64,000 nucleotides of DNA from Vibrio sp. RE86 (GTDB lineage Bacteria; Pseudomonadota; Gammaproteobacteria; Enterobacterales; Vibrionaceae). The DNA is taken from positions 124,001 to 188,000 of the forward strand of contig NZ_VTXI01000001.1 in the NCBI RefSeq assembly GCF_013114545.1, given 5' to 3'. The translations under genes and the position numbers were made by a program. The stretch's first letter is position 1. The number at the start of each line of letters is the position of its first letter. Positions 25,190 to 33,565 of the stretch are shown here, piece by piece. Below the pieces are notes generated by a model. The model did no database searches. It had not been told where the DNA came from and worked only from the letters and a program-made list of their open reading frames with translations.

Positions 25190-25888
25190 ATGAAAAAATC
25201 CGTTCTAATCGCCTCTCTATTTTGTTTCCCTGCGCTCGCGGACATTACTGAAACTATTGAAAAATATACGGATATATTTGGTGTTAGTTTATCTAGTGTG
25301 GATGGGGAAACCGTCTATACGCTTGATGCAAATTACGATATTAACGATAACCTAAGAGTTTTTGGTGATATTGATACTGAATCAAGCTGGGAAGCGGGTG
25401 TGGGTTATTCGTTTTGGTCAGGGGAAGATTATTATACAGAGAACACACTGTCGGTTTCAGATAACAAATATTCGACGGGAATATTTGCAGTAAAAGCGAT
25501 AACGGACAAATGGTTAGCGATTGGGGATATTAATTACAACTATAGATTGGACGTTGATGACCCCGTTTGTCAGTGGTTTGACGCCTGTAATGGCAATCCT
25601 CTAGATATGGTTTACAAACCTTCAGAAACCATTGACTACAGTGTTGGTGCGATGTGGAGTGCTCATCAATACGTTGATTTAATGTATAAATTCAACCAAG
25701 AGGTAGGGTTAGCTAAAAACGAGCTCTCTGTGTTGGGTGAACGACTGCCATTAAGTGAGCGAACCAACATCATCTATCATGAAGCTGTTTTGTATCTGAA
25801 TACCAAATATTTACGTCCATCAATCACTTACACAATGAGTGAAGATTTTGAGAATTACGTTGAGTTTGGTCTTACTTTTAATTTTTAG
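25190..25888 (+). CDS. outer-membrane beta-barrel protein of unknown function
   Basis: A 232-residue protein with a short signal peptide (MKKSVLIASLFCFPALA). The mature chain alternates polar and aromatic residues in short strands (DNLRVFGDIDT, SWEAGVGYSFW, KWLAIGDINYNYRLD, DYSVGAMWSAH, VDLMYKFNQEVG) and ends in FGLTFNF, with a terminal phenylalanine typical of BAM substrates. About ten strands are likely. Two cysteines (CQWFDAC) could form a loop disulfide. No close named family is recognised. The ribosome-binding site is weak (AAGTG). It shares an upstream repeat with the following gene. Confidence 0.7.
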   Translation: MKKSVLIASLFCFPALADITETIEKYTDIFGVSLSSVDGETVYTLDANYDINDNLRVFGDIDTESSWEAGVGYSFWSGEDYYTENTLSVSDNKYSTGIFAVKAITDKWLAIGDINYNYRLDVDDPVCQWFDACNGNPLDMVYKPSETIDYSVGAMWSAHQYVDLMYKFNQEVGLAKNELSVLGERLPLSERTNIIYHEAVLYLNTKYLRPSITYTMSEDFENYVEFGLTFNF

Positions 25889-25915
25889 TCACTACAGTCG
25901 ATAAAAACACGTTTT

Positions 25916-25940
25916 AAGTCCCTTAATTGGGACTTTTTTG
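25916..25940 (+). terminator. terminator of the barrel gene
   Basis: AAGTCCC / GGGACTT stem with a six-base loop followed by TTTT, 28 bases after the stop. Confidence 0.82.
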
Positions 25941-25954
25941 TGCCTGATGGTTGG

Positions 25955-25996
25955 TCATTCCATTTGGTTATCACACTAATACCTAACGTTCATTAT
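25955..25996 (+). repeat. copy 2 of the 42-bp upstream repeat
   Basis: Matches 25044-25085 (34 of 42). It sits 120 bases before the modular secreted protein gene, so each of the two adjacent genes has one copy at a similar distance. Confidence 0.75.
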
Positions 25997-26074
25997 TTTT
26001 ACTCGACCAGCGTGATTAATATTTACTCATCCAAGCACGGACGCAATTGTTAACTTTGAAACATAGAGTAAATT

Positions 26075-27496
26075 ATGAAAAAGACCCTTATCGCTTTAAC
26101 TGTTACTGCTACTTTCTCACTTACGGCTTTTGCGGCTCCAGTGCAGGTTGACCGTGAACTTGCTAACTCATACACCGATCAGTTAATTGAAACCCAGATG
26201 ACACAAATTGATGCATCGGTACTAGCACAACTTAATGCTCAAAGCAGCGACGTAGCCGTGATTGATGATGTGGTTTATGAGAAACAGTCTGATGGCACAT
26301 GGGCGGCAGTTGGCGCTGCGTCGGCGGCTCTGGTTGCTGGGTTACTTAGCACTTCTTCTAGTTCTGACAACAGTGTAGCTCCTGAGCTTCCAATACACGG
26401 TAGCCCAGACCATTTACCTCATGAAGCTCCAGTTAATCCGATTGAAACTGAAGGCTTACCTTCACTACCGCTTCCAGTCGACATTGACAACCCAAATGTA
26501 AAATGGGGAATGGTAGAGGTTCAAGATACGACGTACATCACTAAAGATGGCCAGTTAGCCTTTGCAGTACACGGTGGAGTGATCTTCGATGTGAATAGCT
26601 ACGAGCCAGTCGGCCAAGTACATACACGCCCAGATGGTAAAATTTACAAGATAGAACTCAATGGTGCGGAAGTTCTTGTGACGAATCGTATTAAGAACGG
26701 CGCCGAGATGACGGTGACAAGACAGGACGGTTCTTCTTTTGATGTGATTTGGACTCAGCAAGGTGGCATTGTTATCGCAGGCACGCCAGACCGTCCAGTA
26801 GAAGGTGTTCCTTCGCTACCGCTACCAATTGACCCTGAAAACCCAATCTTCGAGGGTGAAGGGACAGGCAATGTGAAAGTGTTCGTTGATATGCAAGACA
26901 GTGGCATCATTGTGTTCAGAGATGCAGACGGCAATCAGCTAGGTCGTGTAGACAGACATGGCGATGTATATGTTAATGGTAACAAAGTGGGCACGGCTGA
27001 GTACCATGGTCATAAGAACAACCAGATTACGATTTCTTTAGATAATGGCGCAACCATTAACTACAAAGGCTTCAATGAAAAGAATAAGTCGGGACAAATT
27101 GTTCGTGCCAATGGTGACGTATACAACTGGACACCAAAGCATGGTTTAGTTCCAGCTGGTGGTGAACCGGCGAACCCTGTGCCTTCAAACCCAATTCATG
27201 ATACCCCTGATTGGGAAGTGGATGAGCGTACAAATGGTTCTTACGAAATCTATCGTGATGGTGTGTCAGTAGGCAACGTTAAACATGATAGCGACTCTGA
27301 AAATGGGCGCACAAATTTAACTGTGGTGACTGGTAACCAAGGTGGAATGGTTATTGTCGAAACGGACACAACGGGTAACGCACGCGAGTTAGTAGGTGTT
27401 ACTGCTAACGAACAAGCGAAAGAGACCATCAAGTCTATTGCTAAACAGCCTCGCTTTGATAAGGTTCGTAGCCAGGTTCAATCGCGAATCAACTAA
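26075..27496 (+). CDS. modular secreted protein with proline linkers, unknown function
   Basis: A 473-residue protein with a signal peptide cut after AFA (residue 20). A predicted helical region (25-60) leads to a glycine/alanine-rich membrane-like stretch AAVGAASAALVAGLL (77-91) and a serine patch. Then come three beta-rich modules (about 141-236, 266-358, 379-443) divided by related linkers, EGLPSLPLPVDIDNP at 126-140 and EGVPSLPLPIDPENP near 243-257, and a third proline-rich linker near 360-378. Modules recur around a DG-turn pattern (RPDGKIY, ANGDVYNW). No enzyme motif and no named family seen. Probably periplasmic or surface located. Well translated start with AGAGTAAATT before the ATG. 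Confidence 0.68.
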   Translation: MKKTLIALTVTATFSLTAFAAPVQVDRELANSYTDQLIETQMTQIDASVLAQLNAQSSDVAVIDDVVYEKQSDGTWAAVGAASAALVAGLLSTSSSSDNSVAPELPIHGSPDHLPHEAPVNPIETEGLPSLPLPVDIDNPNVKWGMVEVQDTTYITKDGQLAFAVHGGVIFDVNSYEPVGQVHTRPDGKIYKIELNGAEVLVTNRIKNGAEMTVTRQDGSSFDVIWTQQGGIVIAGTPDRPVEGVPSLPLPIDPENPIFEGEGTGNVKVFVDMQDSGIIVFRDADGNQLGRVDRHGDVYVNGNKVGTAEYHGHKNNQITISLDNGATINYKGFNEKNKSGQIVRANGDVYNWTPKHGLVPAGGEPANPVPSNPIHDTPDWEVDERTNGSYEIYRDGVSVGNVKHDSDSENGRTNLTVVTGNQGGMVIVETDTTGNARELVGVTANEQAKETIKSIAKQPRFDKVRSQVQSRIN

Positions 27497-27513
27497 ACTG
27501 AAACCCTATTATT

Positions 27514-27538
27514 GCCACTCTTCGGAGTGGCTTTTTTT
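27514..27538. terminator. terminator between converging genes
   Basis: GCCACTC-TTCG-GAGTGGC followed by seven T; a stable tetraloop hairpin. Confidence 0.9.
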
Positions 27539-27547
27539 GTATTAAAC

Positions 27548-28486
27548 CTAATCCACTTTAAACTGCTGGCGGTAATGATTCGGCGATACACCGACTAAAC
27601 GTCGAAAGTGGTGTCGTAATGTGACTGCATTATCAAACCCCGCAAGATTCGCCAATTGCTCAACGGAGATGGTTTCAGTCTCAAGCAACGATTTTGCCCG
27701 TTCGATCCGTTGTTGAATCAGCCACTCTTTTGGTGACATGTTAAGACTAGAACGAAACTTTCGATCAAAGGTTCTGCGCGACATATTCGCTTTGCTGGCA
27801 AACAAGTCGACAGTAATTGCTGAGGTAATATTGCTGTTGGCCCAATCCATAGCGGCTGAAAACTGATTGGGTACTTCTAAGATTGGCGTATCGACAAACT
27901 GCGCTTGCCCACCACTTCGATGAGAAGAGACCACAAGGCGCTTGGCCACTTGATTGGCGATCTCGTATCCAAAATCTTGCCGAATCACTGCAAGCCCTAA
28001 ATCAAGTGCCGACGCACTGCCTGCTGAACAACCAATCTGACCATCAAAGGTGTATAAGGTATCTTCTTGATAGAGTGCATTCGGGAACTGAGCTTTGAAT
28101 GCTTCTTCATACATCCAGTGCGTCGTTGCTTTCTTTCCATCCAAAAGTCCTAGCTTTCCGAGTAAAAATGCACCCGAACAAAGGGTCAATATTCGCTTGC
28201 CGTCCTGAGAAAACTGCAGCACTTGTTGTTTGATGATCTCTGGAATCGGACCATCACCGGTAGGCCAACCAGGGATGATCAAGGTGTCGTATTCGGAGAG
28301 GGAAGGCTGATATTGGGTACGAATGGTGATTTGACCTGTGGCCTGAATATCGCACTCTTCCATATTAATGACATCGGTCTGATACCAAGGGTCAAACTCT
28401 GGTCTGGGTAGAGCGAACAGTTCTATGGCGCAAGACATTTCAAATAGGGTGGCATTTGAATGGGCCAAAATAGCAACCTTGATCAT
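27548..28486 (-). CDS. GlxA-family AraC-type regulator with a DJ-1/PfpI domain
   Basis: A 312-residue regulator. Residues about 1-190 form a DJ-1/PfpI-like amidase-fold domain with the nucleophile-elbow-like TLCSGAFLLGKLGLLDG. Residues about 215-312 form a double AraC helix-turn-helix ending LVGVSPNHYRQQF. GlxA-type proteins respond to small amines, amino acids or betaine derivatives. It is divergent from the rhodanese gene with a 132-base gap, so that operon is a natural target. It reads well over its whole length with no damage. Confidence 0.88.
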   Translation of the reverse strand: MIKVAILAHSNATLFEMSCAIELFALPRPEFDPWYQTDVINMEECDIQATGQITIRTQYQPSLSEYDTLIIPGWPTGDGPIPEIIKQQVLQFSQDGKRILTLCSGAFLLGKLGLLDGKKATTHWMYEEAFKAQFPNALYQEDTLYTFDGQIGCSAGSASALDLGLAVIRQDFGYEIANQVAKRLVVSSHRSGGQAQFVDTPILEVPNQFSAAMDWANSNITSAITVDLFASKANMSRRTFDRKFRSSLNMSPKEWLIQQRIERAKSLLETETISVEQLANLAGFDNAVTLRHHFRRLVGVSPNHYRQQFKVD

Positions 28487-28618
28487 CTCTACTCCAAAAC
28501 GTGGTGGACTTTAATTGGCTTATTATTATCGATAATTGTCTTTTAAGCCAATGTTGGTGTTGGTGGCTTATAGGCACTATGAAGCTCAATTCACAAAAAC
28601 GCCGACAAGGAGAAAGTC

Positions 28619-29041
28619 ATGAGTAGTGCCGTATCGAGAGTACCAGCCGCAGAGAGTGAGGAAGCGTTAGCGCATTTTGAGCGTCTATTGAAATTTGAAA
28701 CGGATTGTTGGGATGTTCACCATGCGTTGAGTAATGGCCTGCAAGATTTTGTTTTGATTGATGTTCGAGGAGAGGAGCTTTTTGCTCAAGGACATATTGC
28801 TGGTGCAATTAACATTCCCCACCCACGCCTAAACGAGAAGCGATTGGCAGAATTTCCGCGAGACACTCTGTTCGTTGTTTACTGTGCAGGCCCGCATTGT
28901 AATGGAACAGAAAAGGCTGCTATTCGCTTGGCCAAACTGGGAAGACCGGTGAAAAAAATGATTGGCGGTGTAACAGGTTGGATTGATGAAGGTTTTCAAT
29001 TGCAGCCATTGGATAATGTATGCACAAAACGCATAGCCTAA
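28619..29041 (+). CDS. rhodanese-domain protein
   Basis: A 140-residue single-domain rhodanese. It contains the entry motif LIDVRGEELFAQGHIAGAINIPH (about 43-65) and an active-site loop YCAGPHCNGTEKAA (about 88-101), whose first cysteine is the expected sulfur carrier and whose second cysteine adds a possible thiol pair. It lacks a signal peptide, so it is cytoplasmic, and could transfer sulfane sulfur to an unknown acceptor. AAGGAGAAA precedes the ATG. It is the first gene after the GlxA-type regulator; an MFS pair follows 80 bases later. Confidence 0.87.
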   Translation: MSSAVSRVPAAESEEALAHFERLLKFETDCWDVHHALSNGLQDFVLIDVRGEELFAQGHIAGAINIPHPRLNEKRLAEFPRDTLFVVYCAGPHCNGTEKAAIRLAKLGRPVKKMIGGVTGWIDEGFQLQPLDNVCTKRIA

Positions 29042-29121
29042 TTGATTAAATATCATTTGAGTCATTGCGCGAGGATCTCTACACTTCGCGCTCATTTTAA
29101 ACCCTGCTGAGATTATGAATC

Positions 29122-29301
29122 ATGTTTTCTCAATCACTTTTCGCTCAGCTAGCGAGAATGACGCTGTTACTTGCGCTCTCTTTAGTTGTTGTTCATCACT
29201 CTCCCGCTTTGTTGGAGTTATTGGCGCAACAGGCTATTGATAGCGGTTGCCACCAAACAACCAGCGGCGAACACGACCATTCTCACCACCATCATCATTA
29301 A
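29122..29301 (+). CDS. small His-rich membrane-associated protein
   Basis: A 59-residue reading frame with a hydrophobic N-terminal helix (MTLLLALSLVVVHHSPALLEL) and a C-terminal tail HDHSHHHHH. It ends nine bases before the MFS start codon and its stop overlaps that gene's TAAGG ribosome-binding site, so coupling is likely. The tail suggests metal binding. Its own ribosome-binding site is weak (GCTGAGATTATGAATC). No named family recognised. Confidence 0.5.
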   Translation: MFSQSLFAQLARMTLLLALSLVVVHHSPALLELLAQQAIDSGCHQTTSGEHDHSHHHHH

Positions 29302-29310
29302 GGTTATTCG

Positions 29311-30516
29311 ATGAGCATTTTTCGATTTCCACTTATGGTTTGGCTAGGAATTGCCATTCTTATTACCAGTCTCGGGATCAGACAGTCTTTCGGTATCTTT
29401 ATGATGCCAATCTCTGACCATTTTGCGACGGGGCGAGAGTTCTTTAGTTTTGCTATCGCACTGCAAAACCTATTGTTTGGTGCGTTCCAACCGTTTGTTG
29501 GTATGGCAGCGGACCGCTTTGGTGCGAAAAAGATCATAATTTCAGGTGCGATTGCTTATGCACTGGGCTTGTACTTAACTTCTATTGCTGTCGAACCAAC
29601 CATGCTTTATTTGTCACTAGGTATGCTTGTCGGGCTAGGTTTAAGCGCAACCAGTTACGTGATTGTGCTTGGTGCAGTGGCCAAAGTAGTGCCTGCAGAA
29701 CACGCAGCGAAAGCATTTGGCTTAACGACCGCAGCTGGCTCTTTCGGTATGTTTGCGATGATCCCAGGTGCGCAAGCTTTGTTGTCTGATTTTGGTTGGC
29801 AGGGTGCATTAAATGTATTCGCGGTGCTTTGCTCAACCATGATTGCTTTTGCGCTGTTTATGCGCGCACCAAAATCGAGTGAGAAAAAAGCTCAGACTCA
29901 AGAAGACAATCAAACGCTTAAGCAGGCGTTAAAAGAGGCATTTGCTCACAAAGGGTATTGGTTAATTCATGCTGGCTTCTTTGTGTGTGGCTTCCATGTA
30001 ATGTTTATTGCGACCCACTTGCCAAGCTACTTAGCAGATAAAAACCTCTCTGCTCAGACAGCGGCGATGGCGCTGGCCTATGTCGGTATTTTCAATATTT
30101 TTGGCTCCTACTTCTGGGGTGTTATGGGTGACAAATATAGTAAGCGTCATGTGATGTCGGCGCTGTACTTGGTCAGAACCGTGGTTATTGCAGCCTTCGT
30201 GACTTTGCCCGTTACGGATTACACAGCTGCGATCTTTGGCGGTGCGATTGGTTTCTGTTGGCTTGGTACTGTGCCATTAACGTCTGGATTAGTTCGACAG
30301 ATCTTTGGTGCGAAGTACCTATCTACCTTGTATGGATTGGTGTTCTTTACTCACCAAGTCGGTAGCTTCTTAGGTGCATGGGCGGGCGGTCGTATCTACG
30401 ATTACTATGGTTCATATGATCCAATTTGGTGGTCTACCGTTGTATTGGCGTTTGCCGCTGCACTGATCCACCTACCGATCAATGATAAGCCTGTAACGCG
30501 TTTAGCGACGGCGTAA
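29311..30516 (+). CDS. MFS transporter
   Basis: A 401-residue major-facilitator protein with 12 helices. The loop between helices 2 and 3 is GMAADRFGAKKIIISG (the MFS A-motif), and the C-half repeats it as GVMGDKYSKRHVMSALY. N-terminal LGIRQSFGIFMMPISDHF resembles oxalate/formate-antiporter-like (OFA/monocarboxylate) carriers, so an organic acid is a reasonable guess. It follows the small His-rich gene closely. A terminator lies 30 bases after its stop. Confidence 0.85.
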   Translation: MSIFRFPLMVWLGIAILITSLGIRQSFGIFMMPISDHFATGREFFSFAIALQNLLFGAFQPFVGMAADRFGAKKIIISGAIAYALGLYLTSIAVEPTMLYLSLGMLVGLGLSATSYVIVLGAVAKVVPAEHAAKAFGLTTAAGSFGMFAMIPGAQALLSDFGWQGALNVFAVLCSTMIAFALFMRAPKSSEKKAQTQEDNQTLKQALKEAFAHKGYWLIHAGFFVCGFHVMFIATHLPSYLADKNLSAQTAAMALAYVGIFNIFGSYFWGVMGDKYSKRHVMSALYLVRTVVIAAFVTLPVTDYTAAIFGGAIGFCWLGTVPLTSGLVRQIFGAKYLSTLYGLVFFTHQVGSFLGAWAGGRIYDYYGSYDPIWWSTVVLAFAAALIHLPINDKPVTRLATA

Positions 30517-30542
30517 TCTAATCATCAATAATCTTCGTACAA

Positions 30543-30575
30543 GAAAGCGGCCATAATGAAATGGCCGCTTTTTTG
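30543..30575 (+). terminator. terminator before the photolyase pair
   Basis: AAAGCGGCCA / TGGCCGCTTT stem followed by a T-run. It overlaps an upstream in-frame ATG of the next gene, which helps exclude that ATG as a start. Confidence 0.88.
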
Positions 30576-30591
30576 TTATGAGGAAAAGACT

Positions 30592-31911
30592 TTGACTAAA
30601 ACGAAAGGGCTGTACTGGTTTACCAATGATCTGCGAATTCATGACAACGCATTACTAGAGTCGGCTCTTGAACACGTTGACGAATTGGTCTGCTGCTATA
30701 TCTATCCTGAAATGACCCGTTTCCTTGGTCACTTCTCGCAAGAGACTCACTTGGGGGCGGCTAAGCAACGTTTTATAAGGCAATCTGTTGAGGATTTGGC
30801 GACGCGATTGGGCGAAGAAGGGATCACTCTGTTGCCATTTGAGGGCTCTTTAAAAGCATCCATTTCGACGGTCATAGAACAGAATGAGCCTACCCATCTG
30901 TTTTGTAGCCACAGTGCAGGCCATGAGGAACAGGCGATCGTTGAAGCGATCAAGTCTCAGTTCAAGGATCTGAAAGTGGTGCAACTTAGCAATAGCTCTT
31001 TGTTCCAAGAAGAAGACTTACCCTTCGATCTAGATGATTTACCTAAGACTTTTACGCAATTTAGAAAGAAAATAGAATCCGCAATCACGCCTTTGTTTTT
31101 GCCTTCAGCCCAACTTGCAACTTCAGACAATAAAACCGCAATAGACGTCTTTGACGATTCCGTTGAAGACTATTTTCTCGGAGGGGAGTCTGAGGGACTA
31201 GCGCATTGTGAACGATACTTTTCATCAGATTTACCCTCAAGCTACAAACTTACCCGCAATGGTTTGGATGGACTGACTTACTCGACCAAGTTTTCACCTT
31301 GGCTCGCGCTTGGTTGTGTAAGTCCGCTGCGAATTTACACAAGCTTAAAACAGTATGAAGCGCAAAACGGACAAAATGATTCTACGTATTGGATCTACTT
31401 TGAATTGCTATGGCGAGAGTATTTTTACTGGTACGGACGTAGACACAAATGCCGTTTGTTCGTGTTTAGCGGACTTCATGACAGTAAGCCTCTAACGACT
31501 TTTTATCCTCAACGATTTAAGCAGTGGAAAGAGGGCAGAACTGCCTTTCCGATCGTCAATGCTTGTATGAATCAGCTACGAGAGACAGGGTATATTTCAA
31601 ATCGAGGCCGTCAGCTTGTCGCCAGCTGTTTGATTCATGAGCTTGGTATCGATTGGCGGTATGGCGCTGCTTACTTCGAAACACAATTGCTTGATTATGA
31701 TGTGGGCTCAAACTGGGGCAATTGGCAGTACCTTGCGGGCGTCGGCGCGGATGCAAACGGTTCTAGACAGTTTAATTTAACCAAGCAGACGGAAATCTAT
31801 GACCCGCATGGTGAATTTATTGAACAATGGAATGGCGAGGCTTGCTGTGAGTCACTCGATACTGTCGACATGGTTGATTGGCCGATTTTCACCAACCGAT
31901 TCGGTAAATAG
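30592..31911 (+). CDS. DASH-type cryptochrome/photolyase
   Basis: A 439-residue flavoprotein. The antenna domain begins GLYWFTNDLRIHDNALL; the FAD domain has KFSPWLALGCVSPLRIY, WIYFELLWREYFYWY, NRGRQLVASCLIHELGIDWR and NWGNWQYLAGVG, all typical of Cry-DASH, which repairs cyclobutane dimers in single-stranded DNA in blue light. A TTG start at 30592, preceded by GAGGAA, is chosen over the ATG at 30556 because the latter lies inside the terminator hairpin. It is 9 bases before the second photolyase gene, in one operon. Confidence 0.9.
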   Translation: MTKTKGLYWFTNDLRIHDNALLESALEHVDELVCCYIYPEMTRFLGHFSQETHLGAAKQRFIRQSVEDLATRLGEEGITLLPFEGSLKASISTVIEQNEPTHLFCSHSAGHEEQAIVEAIKSQFKDLKVVQLSNSSLFQEEDLPFDLDDLPKTFTQFRKKIESAITPLFLPSAQLATSDNKTAIDVFDDSVEDYFLGGESEGLAHCERYFSSDLPSSYKLTRNGLDGLTYSTKFSPWLALGCVSPLRIYTSLKQYEAQNGQNDSTYWIYFELLWREYFYWYGRRHKCRLFVFSGLHDSKPLTTFYPQRFKQWKEGRTAFPIVNACMNQLRETGYISNRGRQLVASCLIHELGIDWRYGAAYFETQLLDYDVGSNWGNWQYLAGVGADANGSRQFNLTKQTEIYDPHGEFIEQWNGEACCESLDTVDMVDWPIFTNRFGK

Positions 31912-31920
31912 GGAGCGAAA

Positions 31921-33465
31921 ATGCAATTTGATACTGTGCGTCTTATTTTGGGTGATCAACTTGACCATAACCACAGCTGGTTTGCTGAAACTGATGATTC
32001 CGTCCTCTATTTGATTGCAGAAATGCATCAAGAAGCCAGCTACGCAAAGCACCATATTCAAAAAGTGTGCGCGTTCTTTGCGGCGATGGAAAACTTCGCC
32101 AATGAGCTAAGGCAAGATGGCCATCAAGTTATCTATCTCACTCTCGACGATACCGAACGTTTTGAAGGCGTGTCCGATCTCGTTGCTCACCAAGTTGCGC
32201 AAAGCCAAGCTGTACGATTTGAATATCAAAGGCCTGACGAATTTCGCTTAGCTAATGTACTTGGCGAGATTGAGCTAACGGGTTGTGAGGTGGTTCGAGT
32301 TGAAAGTGAGCATTTTCTACTGCCGTTTGACGAAATTTCACAGCAGTTTGCCCCAAACAAGCACATCATGATGGAGCACTTCTATCGTCGTATGCGTAAG
32401 CGTTTTAATATTTTGATGGATGACGGTAAACCTTTGGGTGGTAAATGGAATTACGATGCGAATAACCGTAATAAGCTCAAACCGCAAGACATTGAAGCGT
32501 TACCTACGCCGTTACTTTTTAGCACCGACATTCGTTCACATTTGGACCGTTTAGAGCGACATAGTATCAATACCATTGGCAAAGCTGAGAGCCACCTTTT
32601 ATGGCCGACTAACCGAAATCAAAGCCTCTCGTTACTCGCTCACTTTTGCCACGTTTGCCTACCATTGTTTGGTCGCTTCCAAGATGCCATGACCGCAGAA
32701 CATCCAAGCCGGTGGAGCCTTTATCACAGTCGACTCTCATTCTCCCTCAACAGTAAAATGTTGAGGCCGCTAGAAGTGATAGATGCAGCGTTGTCTGCCT
32801 ATGCGGCTAACGAGCATATCGATATTTCCCAAGTGGAAGGGTTTATCAGGCAAGTATTAGGGTGGAGAGAGTATATTCGCGCAGTCTACTGGGCAAACAT
32901 GCCAGACTACGCCAGCAAAAATCACTTATCGGCGCAGCGTAAACTTCCCGACTATTTTTGGAGTGGCGAAACGAAAATGCGCTGTCTGAGCCAAGCCATC
33001 GAGCAATCCCTAGAGTTTGGTTATGCGCATCATATTCAGCGTTTAATGGTCACGGGTAACTTTTGCCTGATCGGTGAGGTAGACCCAAAATTGGTTGATG
33101 AGTGGTACTTGGGGATTTATGTCGATGCGATAGAGTGGGTAGAAATGCCTAACACGCGTGGCATGGCGCTTTTTGCTGATGGTGGGATCGTTGGGACTAA
33201 ACCGTATGCGGCAAGCGGGTCATACATCAATAAGATGAGCGATTACTGTAAAGGCTGCCATTACAACGTGAAAGAGAAGGTAGGAGAAAAGGCTTGTCCA
33301 CTCAACAGCCTCTACTGGCGTTTTATGGTTAAACATAGAGAGAGGCTTTCTCAAAACCCTCGTATAGGAATGATTTACCGTTCATGGGATAAGATGGACA
33401 TTGAGTTGCAAGACAGCACTTTGGCGCAAGCAGAGCAGTATTTAGTTCAAATAGATTCATTATGA
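31921..33465 (+). CDS. iron-sulfur bacterial photolyase/cryptochrome (FeS-BCP, PhrB type)
   Basis: A 514-residue protein of the prokaryotic FeS-BCP group, which repairs (6-4) photoproducts with FAD, a ribolumazine antenna and a [4Fe-4S] cluster. It opens with RLILGDQLDHNHSWF, has GGKWNYDANNRN before the helical domain, QVLGWREYIRAVYW in the FAD site, and cysteines in CKGCHYNVKEKVGEKAC near the C-terminus plus one near NFCLIGEVDP, fitting the four cluster ligands. It starts 9 bases after Cry-DASH. Together they cover complementary UV lesions. Confidence 0.9.
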   Translation: MQFDTVRLILGDQLDHNHSWFAETDDSVLYLIAEMHQEASYAKHHIQKVCAFFAAMENFANELRQDGHQVIYLTLDDTERFEGVSDLVAHQVAQSQAVRFEYQRPDEFRLANVLGEIELTGCEVVRVESEHFLLPFDEISQQFAPNKHIMMEHFYRRMRKRFNILMDDGKPLGGKWNYDANNRNKLKPQDIEALPTPLLFSTDIRSHLDRLERHSINTIGKAESHLLWPTNRNQSLSLLAHFCHVCLPLFGRFQDAMTAEHPSRWSLYHSRLSFSLNSKMLRPLEVIDAALSAYAANEHIDISQVEGFIRQVLGWREYIRAVYWANMPDYASKNHLSAQRKLPDYFWSGETKMRCLSQAIEQSLEFGYAHHIQRLMVTGNFCLIGEVDPKLVDEWYLGIYVDAIEWVEMPNTRGMALFADGGIVGTKPYAASGSYINKMSDYCKGCHYNVKEKVGEKACPLNSLYWRFMVKHRERLSQNPRIGMIYRSWDKMDIELQDSTLAQAEQYLVQIDSL

Positions 33466-33565
33466 GACTTGTAAATTAAACTGCTCAGCAAGCAATAATT
33501 GTGTGCCACTTTATTGAGCAATTCGATTATCATGGTCAGACTTTGTTCCTATATTTCTTACTTAT

